This document shows positions 56,311 through 64,000 of a stretch of 64,000 nt of DNA, in pieces. This DNA is from Kriegella sp965368185. Its GTDB lineage: Bacteria > Bacteroidota > Bacteroidia > Flavobacteriales > Flavobacteriaceae. The notes below the pieces were generated by a model. That model made no database searches. It was not told the DNA's origin and saw nothing but the letters and a program-made list of their open reading frames with translations. The position numbers and the translations under genes are program-made. Where the stretch lies: NCBI GenBank assembly GCA_965368185.1, contig CBDULZ010000012.1:12518-76517 (forward strand). Direction: 5' to 3'. Position 1 is the stretch's first letter. Each line of letters starts with the position of its first letter.

Positions 56311-56637
56311 CTATATCGTTTTATAGGGTTCGTTGTAATGTGTCAAATCGTTGGTGTTATCCATGTTTCGGAACGGGGTTTCATTCAGTTCGATTAGGTG
56401 CCCGTACAAAGCATTTTTGAATTGCATCACGGCATCAAGTGAATCGAAGCGATGAAAAACGTGACAATCCTTTTCGGAGGAAATAATAAGCTCATAGGCA
56501 TTTTCCTCTGTGGATTCGCTCAACGGTCGCAATACCCCCGAAGAAAAATCCAGCATTGTGGTGATACTCTCTAAGTAAAAAGCATCCTTAAGTATTGGGC
56601 GTCCGGTCGAATCGGTAACCTTTATCTCAAAAACCAT
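56311..56637 (-). CDS. Hypothetical protein of the conjugative element
   Basis: A 108-residue soluble alpha/beta protein without recognised motifs. Spaced three bases from its downstream and four from its upstream neighbour, it belongs to the same operon. Confidence 0.6.
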   Translation of the reverse strand: MVFEIKVTDSTGRPILKDAFYLESITTMLDFSSGVLRPLSESTEENAYELIISSEKDCHVFHRFDSLDAVMQFKNALYGHLIELNETPFRNMDNTNDLTHYNEPYKTI

Positions 56638-56641
56638 GGTG

Positions 56642-57907
56642 TCAAAATGATATTTTAATTCCTTTTTTTTCCTTTGCCCTCAATGGCTGTAAAGAATCGG
56701 CTTCGTTTACATATTCTCGATAGGCGGCATAATGAAGGGGATATTTGTTTCTTAAATCGGTAATGGGCCTATAATCGGCAGCCTTCGGTTTTTTGCCGTT
56801 TTGTGTAACGGCAAAATAGGTTTTTCCAGAAGCATAATGCTTTTTTAGCAGTAGGATATCCTTTGTCGGACGTATGGGGATCTCGTCCAGCGCCACCATA
56901 AAGTCCTTTCTTTCAACAAGGTTTTTGGTGACCTCATACTTTAATCGTTTTGGGGCATTTTTCGACTCCAAAAAATCATCCAGTAAAGTCCATTGTTTCA
57001 AAGAATCCGTATTAGCTCCCTCATCGTTAGCCTTCAGGTAGATTTTGTTCCCATGAATGCCGAGGGAAACACCGTATTTGGTTTCACCAAGTACGCTTAT
57101 CGATTTTTTTTCAAGCAGGGAACGGAACTCCAGTGCCGAAAGATAAAGGCGGTTTTTACCATTGGCGACTTTCAGATAGGGCGTTAGGACGACAAAGTTT
57201 TTTCCGATAGTCACGGGAACGAAAAGTCCCTCCGGCCCCTGTTCGATTTGAACTGGTAGCTCATTCGAAAGATTCGTTAAGTCAGCCAGCGGCACCGCAA
57301 TAGGCTGGATACCGTTTTGCAGATACCGGTTATACGAATGGATATTTTGCAAGGTATCATTGAAAATACCGCGCAATTTCTTTTGGATTCCCGAATCCAA
57401 ATGTTCCACGTCCCTTTCGAAATACCTGTGTTTCATAAATAAGTAGTCGGATCTGGAGGGGTAGAGACGCTGGACGGTTTCCTTAAGAAGCGATGTGGTA
57501 TAGTTCTGCCAGACCGGGCAATTGTTCACGTTAGTAAAGGATAGGTAAGCCTTATCCTCCGTCTCGTTATATCCCAATAACAACTTTATCAGCTTATTTT
57601 CGTCTTCGTGAACGGATATACGGCCCGCGGGAACCATATTTTGATTTTTTTGGAACAATAGGTTCCTGCTTTTTAAAAATGCAAGCTGCTCTTTTACTGT
57701 GTTGTTGATAAAACCCGATTCGGCCAATTCCAGATTCCGGACATATCTCAACTTCCTAACATCGTTCAGCTGATCGGTCGGAATGGCCTTGAATTCAAAT
57801 CTTTTAAACGTGTCGAAATTGGGGTCCAGAAATCGGGATACAAAATTTTTGCCTCGGTACAAAAGTTTTATGGAGAAACGACTGATATGGTGAAATTTTA
57901 TTTCCAT
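56642..57907 (-). CDS. Hypothetical protein of the conjugative element
   Basis: A 421-residue basic soluble protein. The C-terminal third contains SGKTYFAVTQNGKKPKAADY, which resembles short beta repeats of DUF3945-like element proteins, but this is weak. No membrane or catalytic motif. It starts four bases after the M23 peptidase gene. Confidence 0.6.
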   Translation of the reverse strand: MEIKFHHISRFSIKLLYRGKNFVSRFLDPNFDTFKRFEFKAIPTDQLNDVRKLRYVRNLELAESGFINNTVKEQLAFLKSRNLLFQKNQNMVPAGRISVHEDENKLIKLLLGYNETEDKAYLSFTNVNNCPVWQNYTTSLLKETVQRLYPSRSDYLFMKHRYFERDVEHLDSGIQKKLRGIFNDTLQNIHSYNRYLQNGIQPIAVPLADLTNLSNELPVQIEQGPEGLFVPVTIGKNFVVLTPYLKVANGKNRLYLSALEFRSLLEKKSISVLGETKYGVSLGIHGNKIYLKANDEGANTDSLKQWTLLDDFLESKNAPKRLKYEVTKNLVERKDFMVALDEIPIRPTKDILLLKKHYASGKTYFAVTQNGKKPKAADYRPITDLRNKYPLHYAAYREYVNEADSLQPLRAKEKKGIKISF

Positions 57908-57911
57908 CTAG

Positions 57912-58706
57912 CTAATCAATTTTCAAATTGGAATACACCTCATATTTTAGGTTGAACGATGGTGCGGGATTTATCCTGATACCATCCTTGATGACCTCAT
58001 AGTGCAGATGGGGGCTTGTGGATATTCCGGTACTACCCACGGTTCCAATGAAATCATGGGCATCGAGTGCTTCCCCTTTGGTGACAGCCACGGACTCCAT
58101 GTGTCCGTAGAGCGTACTGAAACCATGGGCATGTGATATAACGACATGCAGACCATGGCCACTGGGATTGTTTTCGATATGGGCCACCCTTCCGGCAGCT
58201 GTACAGTAAATCGGGGTGCCCTTCTCCGCGGCCAAATCGACCCCAAAATGCTTTTTTGTAACACGGTGTACGGGATGGTGGCGGTTTCCGTAGGAACTAG
58301 ACAGTACATAACGCTCACGGAAGAGGGGAACCGCCGAGGGTACGCTGTCCAAGACTTGGGGTCGCAAGGGCAGGTATGGTTTCAACCGATTCATTTGTCC
58401 GAAACTTTCCAAGTCATATAACAGGTCGTGAAGCTTTTGGTAAACCAAGTCTTCTTGCGGTTCCTCGGTTATGGGATTTCTTATTTGTCCGGTTAGGTTT
58501 CCGAGGTCCATGGTATTTTGGGCTTTATCGTAAAAAAATCGGTTGGCGGCGAAGCAAAGAAAGAACAGCCCGACAAAAATCCAGTAGCTACTGTTTTGCG
58601 GGGTAAAATGATTGCTATCCTCGGAATTAGTCACGCCACCCACCTTTTGGGCGTATCCCTTTATCCAAACTATAGTGGCTTTCTTAATGTTCTTCCATGC
58701 ACTCAT
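57912..58706 (-). CDS. M23 family metallopeptidase (peptidoglycan endopeptidase)
   Basis: A 264-residue protein. An N-terminal membrane anchor (YWIFVGLFFLCFAANRFF, about 45-62) precedes a periplasmic LytM/M23 domain with intact zinc ligands: HFGVDLAAEKG (HxxxD), the H of LYGHMESV and HLHYEV. In conjugative elements such enzymes open the wall for the transfer channel. The ATG at 58706 is used. First gene of the minus-strand operon that runs to the helicase. Confidence 0.92.
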   Translation of the reverse strand: MSAWKNIKKATIVWIKGYAQKVGGVTNSEDSNHFTPQNSSYWIFVGLFFLCFAANRFFYDKAQNTMDLGNLTGQIRNPITEEPQEDLVYQKLHDLLYDLESFGQMNRLKPYLPLRPQVLDSVPSAVPLFRERYVLSSSYGNRHHPVHRVTKKHFGVDLAAEKGTPIYCTAAGRVAHIENNPSGHGLHVVISHAHGFSTLYGHMESVAVTKGEALDAHDFIGTVGSTGISTSPHLHYEVIKDGIRINPAPSFNLKYEVYSNLKID

Positions 58707-58738
58707 AATCAATTATTGCAAGCGGTCGTAAATAAAAT

Positions 58739-58783
58739 TTTGATAGTTAAAAAAATTATTTATATTTGTTGTAATTATTACAA
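58739..58783 (+). promoter_or_regulatory. Promoter and palindromic operator for the plus-strand transfer genes
   Basis: TTTG (58739-58742), an 18-base spacer, TATATTTG (58761-58768): a consensus Bacteroidetes promoter. It is followed at once by the perfect palindrome TTGTAAT-T-ATTACAA (58769-58783) in the start-site region, and by a further TTACAAATAT copy up to the ATG. The M23 operon starts 33 bases away on the other strand. Confidence 0.78.
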
Positions 58784-58804
58784 ATATAGGTAATTTTTAC
58801 AAAT

Positions 58805-60016
58805 ATGAATAACAGATGGCGAAAATTTGATGCAACACTTGACCTACCGGCCTTAATGGATTATTTCGGGCTTGAAGTCTGGCGAAAAACGGATAGGTTC
58901 CTCTCCTATAAATTAGGAAAGGAACGTTATATCGTTATCCAAACCGAATCGGGGTACCGATACTATAAACCCAGTGCTCCAAAAACAAAGCTTACTTCCT
59001 TCGACTTCATATTGGAGCGCCTTTCCCGAACGGATGCAGAGGGAAAAACTGGCTTGTGGACCAAAATCGAAGATTTCTACACCGAACTTGAAAAAAAGGT
59101 AGAACTTTTTCTAAATGACCGCCCAGCCGATTCGCTTGAAGCTGTTGACAATGATTTCAACCATTTTGAAACATTCGCCGAGGAACTGTCTCTAAGAACG
59201 AAAAACCTGGAGGGTGCCGGTTCCGACATTTTCGAGAACCGCATTTACGAAAATCCGGAAGGCCAGTTATATTTCCCCTACCGAAATTTGGCCAACACCC
59301 TAACGGGATATGGAACCGAGAAGGATGGAAAGCTATCCCTTGTTGCGGAGAGCGATATTTCCACATCGGTCTGGTTCAGCAAGGTGCCCGGTACGATAAA
59401 GCATTTGGTAGTACTCCGTAACCCCATCGAGGCCATGGCCTTTCATCAAAGGTTCAAATTGGAGGATGTGGTTTATCTCACAATTTCCGACATTAATTAC
59501 GAGACCTCGAAATTGCTGGTACAAATACTAAAACGTACCAAACTGAAAAAAATGGTGCTCAGCTTTACCGGATCATCAAAAATAGAAGGCTATATCCATG
59601 ACCTGATGCTTATTTCCTTTATCAACGATTCCCGTTTTCTGTTCAGGGTGGGCAAGGATCATTTGGCCGTCCGCTTCGATCCCGAAGACCAAAAACCATT
59701 GGCAAAACTCCACAACGAGGTACTGAAATATAATGGGAGTCTAGCAAAGGAATATTCAAAATACAATAAGGTTACCGACCAAAGCCTTCTGAACCGAAAG
59801 AGCATCGTACTGACCAGGGAAAAACAGTGGGTACTATGCCGTATTCCCTTTGAGGTAAACGCACTTCGCTATTTTCTATGGAGCTATTATCGACACTATA
59901 TGGGCAAGACCGTGGAAATCGTAAAGCCCGTACACGCCAATTGGGCACTGGAGTTCGAAAAGGAAGGAGCCTATGGCGGAACCGAAAAATTAAAGGCCTT
60001 TAGGATGGCCGTATAA
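58805..60016 (+). CDS. Primase-like protein with degenerate TOPRIM domain
   Basis: A 403-residue protein related to the TOPRIM/DUF3991 protein at 61037: the same N-terminal module (LDLPALMDYFGL, YIVIQTESG, YRYYKP) and the same overall order. The TOPRIM acidic motifs are lost: where VES(x)DA is expected it has LRNPIEAMAF (204-213), and where DxD(x)xG is expected it has SFTGSSKIEG (253-262). It has an added C-terminal part of about 130 residues. It is probably a non-catalytic partner. It is transcribed from the promoter at 58739. Confidence 0.78.
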   Translation: MNNRWRKFDATLDLPALMDYFGLEVWRKTDRFLSYKLGKERYIVIQTESGYRYYKPSAPKTKLTSFDFILERLSRTDAEGKTGLWTKIEDFYTELEKKVELFLNDRPADSLEAVDNDFNHFETFAEELSLRTKNLEGAGSDIFENRIYENPEGQLYFPYRNLANTLTGYGTEKDGKLSLVAESDISTSVWFSKVPGTIKHLVVLRNPIEAMAFHQRFKLEDVVYLTISDINYETSKLLVQILKRTKLKKMVLSFTGSSKIEGYIHDLMLISFINDSRFLFRVGKDHLAVRFDPEDQKPLAKLHNEVLKYNGSLAKEYSKYNKVTDQSLLNRKSIVLTREKQWVLCRIPFEVNALRYFLWSYYRHYMGKTVEIVKPVHANWALEFEKEGAYGGTEKLKAFRMAV

Positions 60017-60019
60017 ATA

Positions 60020-60041
60020 AAGGGGGCGCTCCCGCCCCCTT
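60020..60041 (+). terminator. GC-rich hairpin after the degenerate TOPRIM gene
   Basis: AAGGGGGCG (60020-60028) pairs with CGCCCCCTT (60033-60041). There is no T-run, so it may attenuate rather than fully terminate. Confidence 0.6.
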
Positions 60042-60134
60042 CAATCCTTAATTCCGGACATGAAAAATGGAAATGTCATATCCAGAATTACAAAGTTAAC
60101 AATTGTTTATTAATCCTTAATTAAAACTTGAAAA

Positions 60135-60944
60135 ATGGAAAAACAAGCAGAAAAGGTTTTCGTAAAAGTGAACCAAAGGTGGCAGAGGGCCACCGTAACC
60201 GGAGAGCAGGACGGAAAGGCATCCGTTATGACCAATGACGGGCAGTCGTTCAACGTCCCAAAAAACAAGAAGTATTTTGAACCCATTAAATCCATAGATC
60301 AGAAATTCGCTTACAAAGATCTCGAAGAACAGTTGAAGGGCCATTATATCAGTTTTGAAAAACTCTCCCCTAGTGTACGTGATAATCTGACCGAGGGGAA
60401 AGAACATTTTTATGAAGGCACCTATGTTTCGGAAGGCGAGCTCAAGGAAAGTGTCAAGATGATCCAAATGGTATATGATAGGAATATGGGCTCCAGATTG
60501 GATGTCCAGTACCGAAGAAACGAAGATGTGACGCTGGACAAGGCGTGGGCCTACAACCATAGTTTTAGTGCCGATGAATTCGACCGCATGATGGACAAAA
60601 AGGAATTCGTCATGTTCCAAGGAAGTACCAACGACGGGGAGGTCTTCCAAAAGCTGGCCTATTACGAGCCGAAGGTCCGGGACATCCGTACCAAGCCGGT
60701 ACTTTCCACGAACACCTATTTTTATGGAAGAACCTTGACCGCAAAACAGGCCGATGCGCTCAACAGGGGCCAGGAGCTCGAAATGGAGATCAAGAGCAAG
60801 GTCCACGGCACCAAACCCTATTTGGTATCTTGGTCCCCACGTAGGGAGACCTTTATTACCAAAAAAGTCGATTTGGAAAAGGCCAAAAAGATGGAGGTAA
60901 GCCCCGAAGTAAAAAAAAAGTCGAGCAGGGGCATGAAGGTCTAA
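60135..60944 (+). CDS. DUF3945-like conjugative-element protein
   Basis: A 269-residue basic soluble protein. The C-terminal RTLTAKQADALNRGQELEM followed by YLVSWSPRRETFI resembles the LT-x-x-Q-x-x-x-L-x-x-G DUF3945 repeat found in Bacteroides element proteins near topoisomerase and TOPRIM genes. The tail is strongly basic. Role unknown; nucleic-acid binding is plausible. Confidence 0.65.
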   Translation: MEKQAEKVFVKVNQRWQRATVTGEQDGKASVMTNDGQSFNVPKNKKYFEPIKSIDQKFAYKDLEEQLKGHYISFEKLSPSVRDNLTEGKEHFYEGTYVSEGELKESVKMIQMVYDRNMGSRLDVQYRRNEDVTLDKAWAYNHSFSADEFDRMMDKKEFVMFQGSTNDGEVFQKLAYYEPKVRDIRTKPVLSTNTYFYGRTLTAKQADALNRGQELEMEIKSKVHGTKPYLVSWSPRRETFITKKVDLEKAKKMEVSPEVKKKSSRGMKV

Positions 60945-60960
60945 TCGGTTGACCTGACAA

Positions 60961-60991
60961 AGGGCCGTCCGTAACGGGCGGCCTTTTTTTT
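60961..60991 (+). terminator. Rho-independent terminator
   Basis: An 11-base stem 60961-60971 with 60975-60985 (G-U pairs at 968-978 and 962-984), loop TAA, then a T-run to 60991. It ends the transcript of the DUF3945-like gene. Confidence 0.9.
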
Positions 60992-61036
60992 ATCTACACC
61001 ATCCTCGCAAAATAAACGATTGGTATTCACATAGCT

Positions 61037-62362
61037 ATGCGGAATGCTTCCAACAACTCCTACGTTAAAATGAAAAACTATTCCAAAAATCCGGAGCACT
61101 ATAAACATTTAATCTCGCAAATCAACGGCGAGGTCGATTTTCCCCGATATCTGATCGCTCAGGGCTACCGGCTTCTCAAAAAAAGTTCGGGCTCACAGGA
61201 ATTCGGCAAGGAGGCGGAACGCATCGTCCTGCAGACAAAAAGAAACCCAGTAACCTATTTTAATCGCAATGATTCTTTGGACAAGGGGCGATTTTTTAAA
61301 TACCTGCTCAGACGTTCCGCCAATTTTTACGAGGCCATAAAACAGGGATTGGGCGTTATACAAAGGGAATATCCCGAACCGCCTCCCACGAAGGTGCGAA
61401 AGAAAAGCAATGGCCCCACTAGCCTTGAAGAGCGCTACCATATCGATGCCCTGACCAGACCGATTTATTTGACAGAGGGCCGCGGGCTCTCTTTGAAAAC
61501 GCTCGAATCAGAGGCGTTCAAGGGCCGAATCTTCAATGCCTTCCATATCAATGACAACGCTGGACGTATCGCCAACATCGCCCTTCCCAAGTACGGGTCG
61601 GATGGCAAAATCAAAAATTATACGCTCTACAACAAGCCTTATCGAGATCGAAAGGACGGAAAAACAAAAAAGTTCAGGTTGTTCCTGAACGAACGCTATG
61701 AGTACCTTTTTGTTTCGAATCCGGAAATTAAAGCGGAAAAAGTGGTATGCGTGGAGAGCGGTTTTGATGCCATGGCCCACCATGAGCTTCACGATCGTCC
61801 AAATGTCTTTTATATATCCTTATCAGGGCATATCGACAACAAGAAACTTGAGCAGTCCCTTCAATGGTACAATAAAGTAAATCGCTCACATGACCTCCCG
61901 CTTCATTTAGCCTTCGACCATGATATCGAGGGTATGCGATACGATCTCGTGTTTTTGAGCCATTGGCTCAATCGTAAGTCGACACGAGTATTTATAGAAA
62001 CGGACTGGAAACGCCCCGTGATGCGCCTGAAATTGAATTATCTGTCCAAATCTGGCACTGACATGGAACAGGATACCGATTACATCAATAACCACATTTC
62101 CAACTGCCCTGGTGGAATCCCCGGAGGACTACAAAAGGCTATCTGTTATCGCGACAAAGTGGTCTGGGAACTGGACTTGGACAAGATAGCCCGACTCCCC
62201 CAACATTCAAGAACCTATTGGCGGCTGGCGGTGGAAGCACTTTCGCAATGTTTCGTCCATAGCACCTTGAAAATAGACAAATCCCCCACTAGGAAGGATT
62301 GGAACGAGGAACTGATCTCGGTAAAAAAAAAGTCCGGTTGTCAACCAGTGAACCTGATATGA
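61037..62362 (+). CDS. TOPRIM-domain primase-like protein
   Basis: A 441-residue protein of the DUF3991/Toprim_2 type. The N-terminal module (FPRYLIAQGY, VTYFNRND) is followed by the TOPRIM fold with motif 1 VVCVESGFDAMAH (E240) and motif 2 LAFDHDIEG (D294, D296), both intact. The C-terminal KDWNEEL resembles the KDWND box at the end of mobile-element primases. It may prime the transferred strand. The start is ATG at 61037, or ATG at 61070, which has the better A-rich upstream. Confidence 0.85.
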   Translation: MRNASNNSYVKMKNYSKNPEHYKHLISQINGEVDFPRYLIAQGYRLLKKSSGSQEFGKEAERIVLQTKRNPVTYFNRNDSLDKGRFFKYLLRRSANFYEAIKQGLGVIQREYPEPPPTKVRKKSNGPTSLEERYHIDALTRPIYLTEGRGLSLKTLESEAFKGRIFNAFHINDNAGRIANIALPKYGSDGKIKNYTLYNKPYRDRKDGKTKKFRLFLNERYEYLFVSNPEIKAEKVVCVESGFDAMAHHELHDRPNVFYISLSGHIDNKKLEQSLQWYNKVNRSHDLPLHLAFDHDIEGMRYDLVFLSHWLNRKSTRVFIETDWKRPVMRLKLNYLSKSGTDMEQDTDYINNHISNCPGGIPGGLQKAICYRDKVVWELDLDKIARLPQHSRTYWRLAVEALSQCFVHSTLKIDKSPTRKDWNEELISVKKKSGCQPVNLI

Positions 62363-62407
62363 AGACAATTACAAAGCAGAAAAGGAAAACCCCGAAAAGA
62401 AAGGGAT

Positions 62408-64000
62408 ATGCAAGATAAGAACAGAGGATATATGGGCATGTACCTGTCCGCCTTCCATTTTGCGATTATCCTATTTCGGGAGCAGTATGCGCTGTACGTA
62501 TTCCACCATGGGCATCAGGCATTCTTCGACGCTATCCATGCTTTTCTACTCCGGTCCGGACTGCCTTCCCATGGCATGGTTGCCCGTCTGCTCCTCTTAG
62601 GGCTATTGATGGGCGGCATTATGATGTATCGTCCGGTCAAAAAAGATGGGGTCGACCGTAAAAATAATATTTTGGGCTTTCTCGCGTCCTTGATTTTCCT
62701 GTTTGTGTCATGGTGGTGTTACGGAACTTCAGAACTGGGGATGTGGGCATCCATGGTACTTCTTTTACTGGCCTACTTGGGATTGATGACCTACGGGATG
62801 CGGTTGTTCCAGTTTTTGGACTTTATGAACCCGGCAAAAGAAGACCCCTTCAACGATACAAAGGAAACCTTTGAGCAAACCGGGAACCGGATCGACACCC
62901 CATATTCCGCCAATATTCCCTACACCTATTCCCACAACGGAAAGAAACGAACGGGATGGATCAATTTTGTCAATCTTTTCAGGGCCTTGTTGGTTATCGG
63001 CACTCCCGGGAGCGGTAAATCCTTTTCCGTTATCGAGGAGATCATGGCCCAGTTCATCGACAAAAAATTTGCCATGGTCATCTACGATTTTAAGTTCGAT
63101 ACGCTTACCCGAAAGGCATTCGGATATTTGCAGGAGGCCATAAAAAAACACGGGAACGATTCCGAAATGCCCTTCCCGAAGCTGTACCGTATTTGTTTTG
63201 ATGACCTTCGGATGACCCACCGGAACAACCCCATGGATCCATACGGTCTGGTGAACCAATCGGACGCCATCGATACGGCCACCACCCTTATGAAAAACCT
63301 GAATCCCGAATGGATCAAGAGACAGGACTATTTTTCGCGTAGTGCGATCAGTTATACCGGGGGCTGCATCTGGTACCTTAAAAAGAAGTCGGAAGAAACA
63401 GGCAAGTATCTCTGTACCCCAGGGCATCTGGCCATTCTGACCACCGTAAAGATCGATATCCTGATGGAGATCATGACCAAGGACGTAGAGGTACGCCAAA
63501 TATTGGTTCCCTTTCGGGATGCTTTGGAAAAAGAAGCCATGGAACAATTATCGGGCCAGACCAGTACGGTACAAATAAGCCTTTCCAGCATTGCGACCAA
63601 GGAAATCTTTTATGTTATGTCCGGGAATGATTTCAGTTTGGACGTGAACGATCCCCGATATCCCAAAATAGTTTCCCTACAGAACAATCCCGAACGAAAA
63701 GAAGTCTATTCCGCACCTTTGGGCCTGTATATGAATACTATTCTCAAACGGGTGAACAAACCGGGCAAGCGGCAAATGGCACTGCTTATCGACGAGGTAC
63801 CCACCCTGTTCATCATGTTGTTGCGTACCATTATCGATACCGGTAGGGAAAACAAGATCGCTACCATTTTGGGCTTGCAGAGCGTCGGGCAGCTTATTCT
63901 GGATTATGGACGGGAACTGGCCGATGTCATCTATGACAACTGTGCGAACATCATCTGCGGTGCGGCCAAGGACGAAACGGCCAAACGATTGAGCGAGCTT
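62408..64000 (+). CDS. traG: VirD4/TraG type IV coupling protein, 3' truncated by window edge
   Basis: 531 residues visible and open to the end of the window. Three hydrophobic segments (about 62-75, 87-105, 112-130) anchor it in the inner membrane. Walker A GTPGSGKS is at residues 198-205 and Walker B MALLIDEV at 457-464, with the C-terminal ATPase strand LGLQSVGQLI after it. It links the relaxosome to the secretion channel. The ATG at 62408 lies 46 bases after the TOPRIM gene. Presence of this gene, a relaxase and an M23 peptidase indicates a self-transmissible element rather than a merely mobilisable one. Confidence 0.95.
   Translation, partial: MQDKNRGYMGMYLSAFHFAIILFREQYALYVFHHGHQAFFDAIHAFLLRSGLPSHGMVARLLLLGLLMGGIMMYRPVKKDGVDRKNNILGFLASLIFLFVSWWCYGTSELGMWASMVLLLLAYLGLMTYGMRLFQFLDFMNPAKEDPFNDTKETFEQTGNRIDTPYSANIPYTYSHNGKKRTGWINFVNLFRALLVIGTPGSGKSFSVIEEIMAQFIDKKFAMVIYDFKFDTLTRKAFGYLQEAIKKHGNDSEMPFPKLYRICFDDLRMTHRNNPMDPYGLVNQSDAIDTATTLMKNLNPEWIKRQDYFSRSAISYTGGCIWYLKKKSEETGKYLCTPGHLAILTTVKIDILMEIMTKDVEVRQILVPFRDALEKEAMEQLSGQTSTVQISLSSIATKEIFYVMSGNDFSLDVNDPRYPKIVSLQNNPERKEVYSAPLGLYMNTILKRVNKPGKRQMALLIDEVPTLFIMLLRTIIDTGRENKIATILGLQSVGQLILDYGRELADVIYDNCANIICGAAKDETAKRLSEL

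Noticed and set aside
1..64000. CRISPR array, rRNA genes or insertion sequences
   Set aside because: No regular direct repeats with unique spacers, no rRNA-like sequence and no transposase with terminal repeats were seen.

Overview
The window looks like a chromosome segment from a marine-type member of Flavobacteriaceae (Bacteroidetes). The evidence is AT-rich DNA, weak Shine-Dalgarno signals, several TTTG-N18/19-TAnnTTTG promoters, a bifunctional ThrA next to ThrB and ThrC, an outer-membrane beta-barrel receptor, and a conjugative element with a PRTRC cassette. No species can be named from the sequence alone.

Region 1 (1-21,055) is housekeeping: a 5'-truncated thiolase, an NlpC/P60 hydrolase, a TPR lipoprotein-like exported protein, gyrA, clpC, a small unknown, the NAD(P)HX repair enzyme, a thrABC operon with a possible attenuation leader, gcvT-glsA (overlapping), an unusual SDR, a flavodoxin-like reductase, pterin dehydratase and yebC.

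Region 2 (21,177-33,106) is a defence island. It starts with a tyrosine recombinase. Next comes a 1380-residue protein with a Cap4-like nuclease end and a STAND-type P-loop (Avs-like). It closes with a four-gene operon matching the Lamassu/ABC-three-component design with two effectors: an MBL hydrolase, a trypsin-like protease, a small middle component and an SMC-like ATPase. A tRNA-Leu(UAG) follows at 33,475-33,556, with decayed copies of its 5' half beside it.

Region 3 (about 34,000 to past the window end) is an integrated conjugative element. Its left part carries a winged-HTH-like protein, a relaxase, MobC and an oriT-like repeat field. Cargo follows: a lipoprotein and TonB-type barrel receptor, a BlaR1-like M56 protease with its BlaI repressor, an AraC regulator, an SIS sugar-phosphate protein, a HAD phosphatase and an AbiE toxin-antitoxin pair. 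The core follows on the minus strand: PRTRC genes, a DarB-like methyltransferase-helicase, unknowns and an M23 peptidase. A divergent promoter at about 58,740 then drives plus-strand genes: two TOPRIM primase-like proteins, a DUF3945-like protein and the VirD4/TraG coupling protein, which is cut by the window end.

Most interesting points: (a) one BlaI-type operator, TACGA-N6-TCGTA, lies over the -10-like element of both the blaI-M56 operon and the divergent lipoprotein-receptor operon, and the lipoprotein shares a C-terminal module of about 65 residues with the M56 sensor; (b) two paralogous TOPRIM proteins, one with both acidic motifs intact and one with both lost; (c) a run of strong hairpins at 46,892-47,053 with no gene; (d) the two-effector Lamassu operon beside an Avs-like gene.
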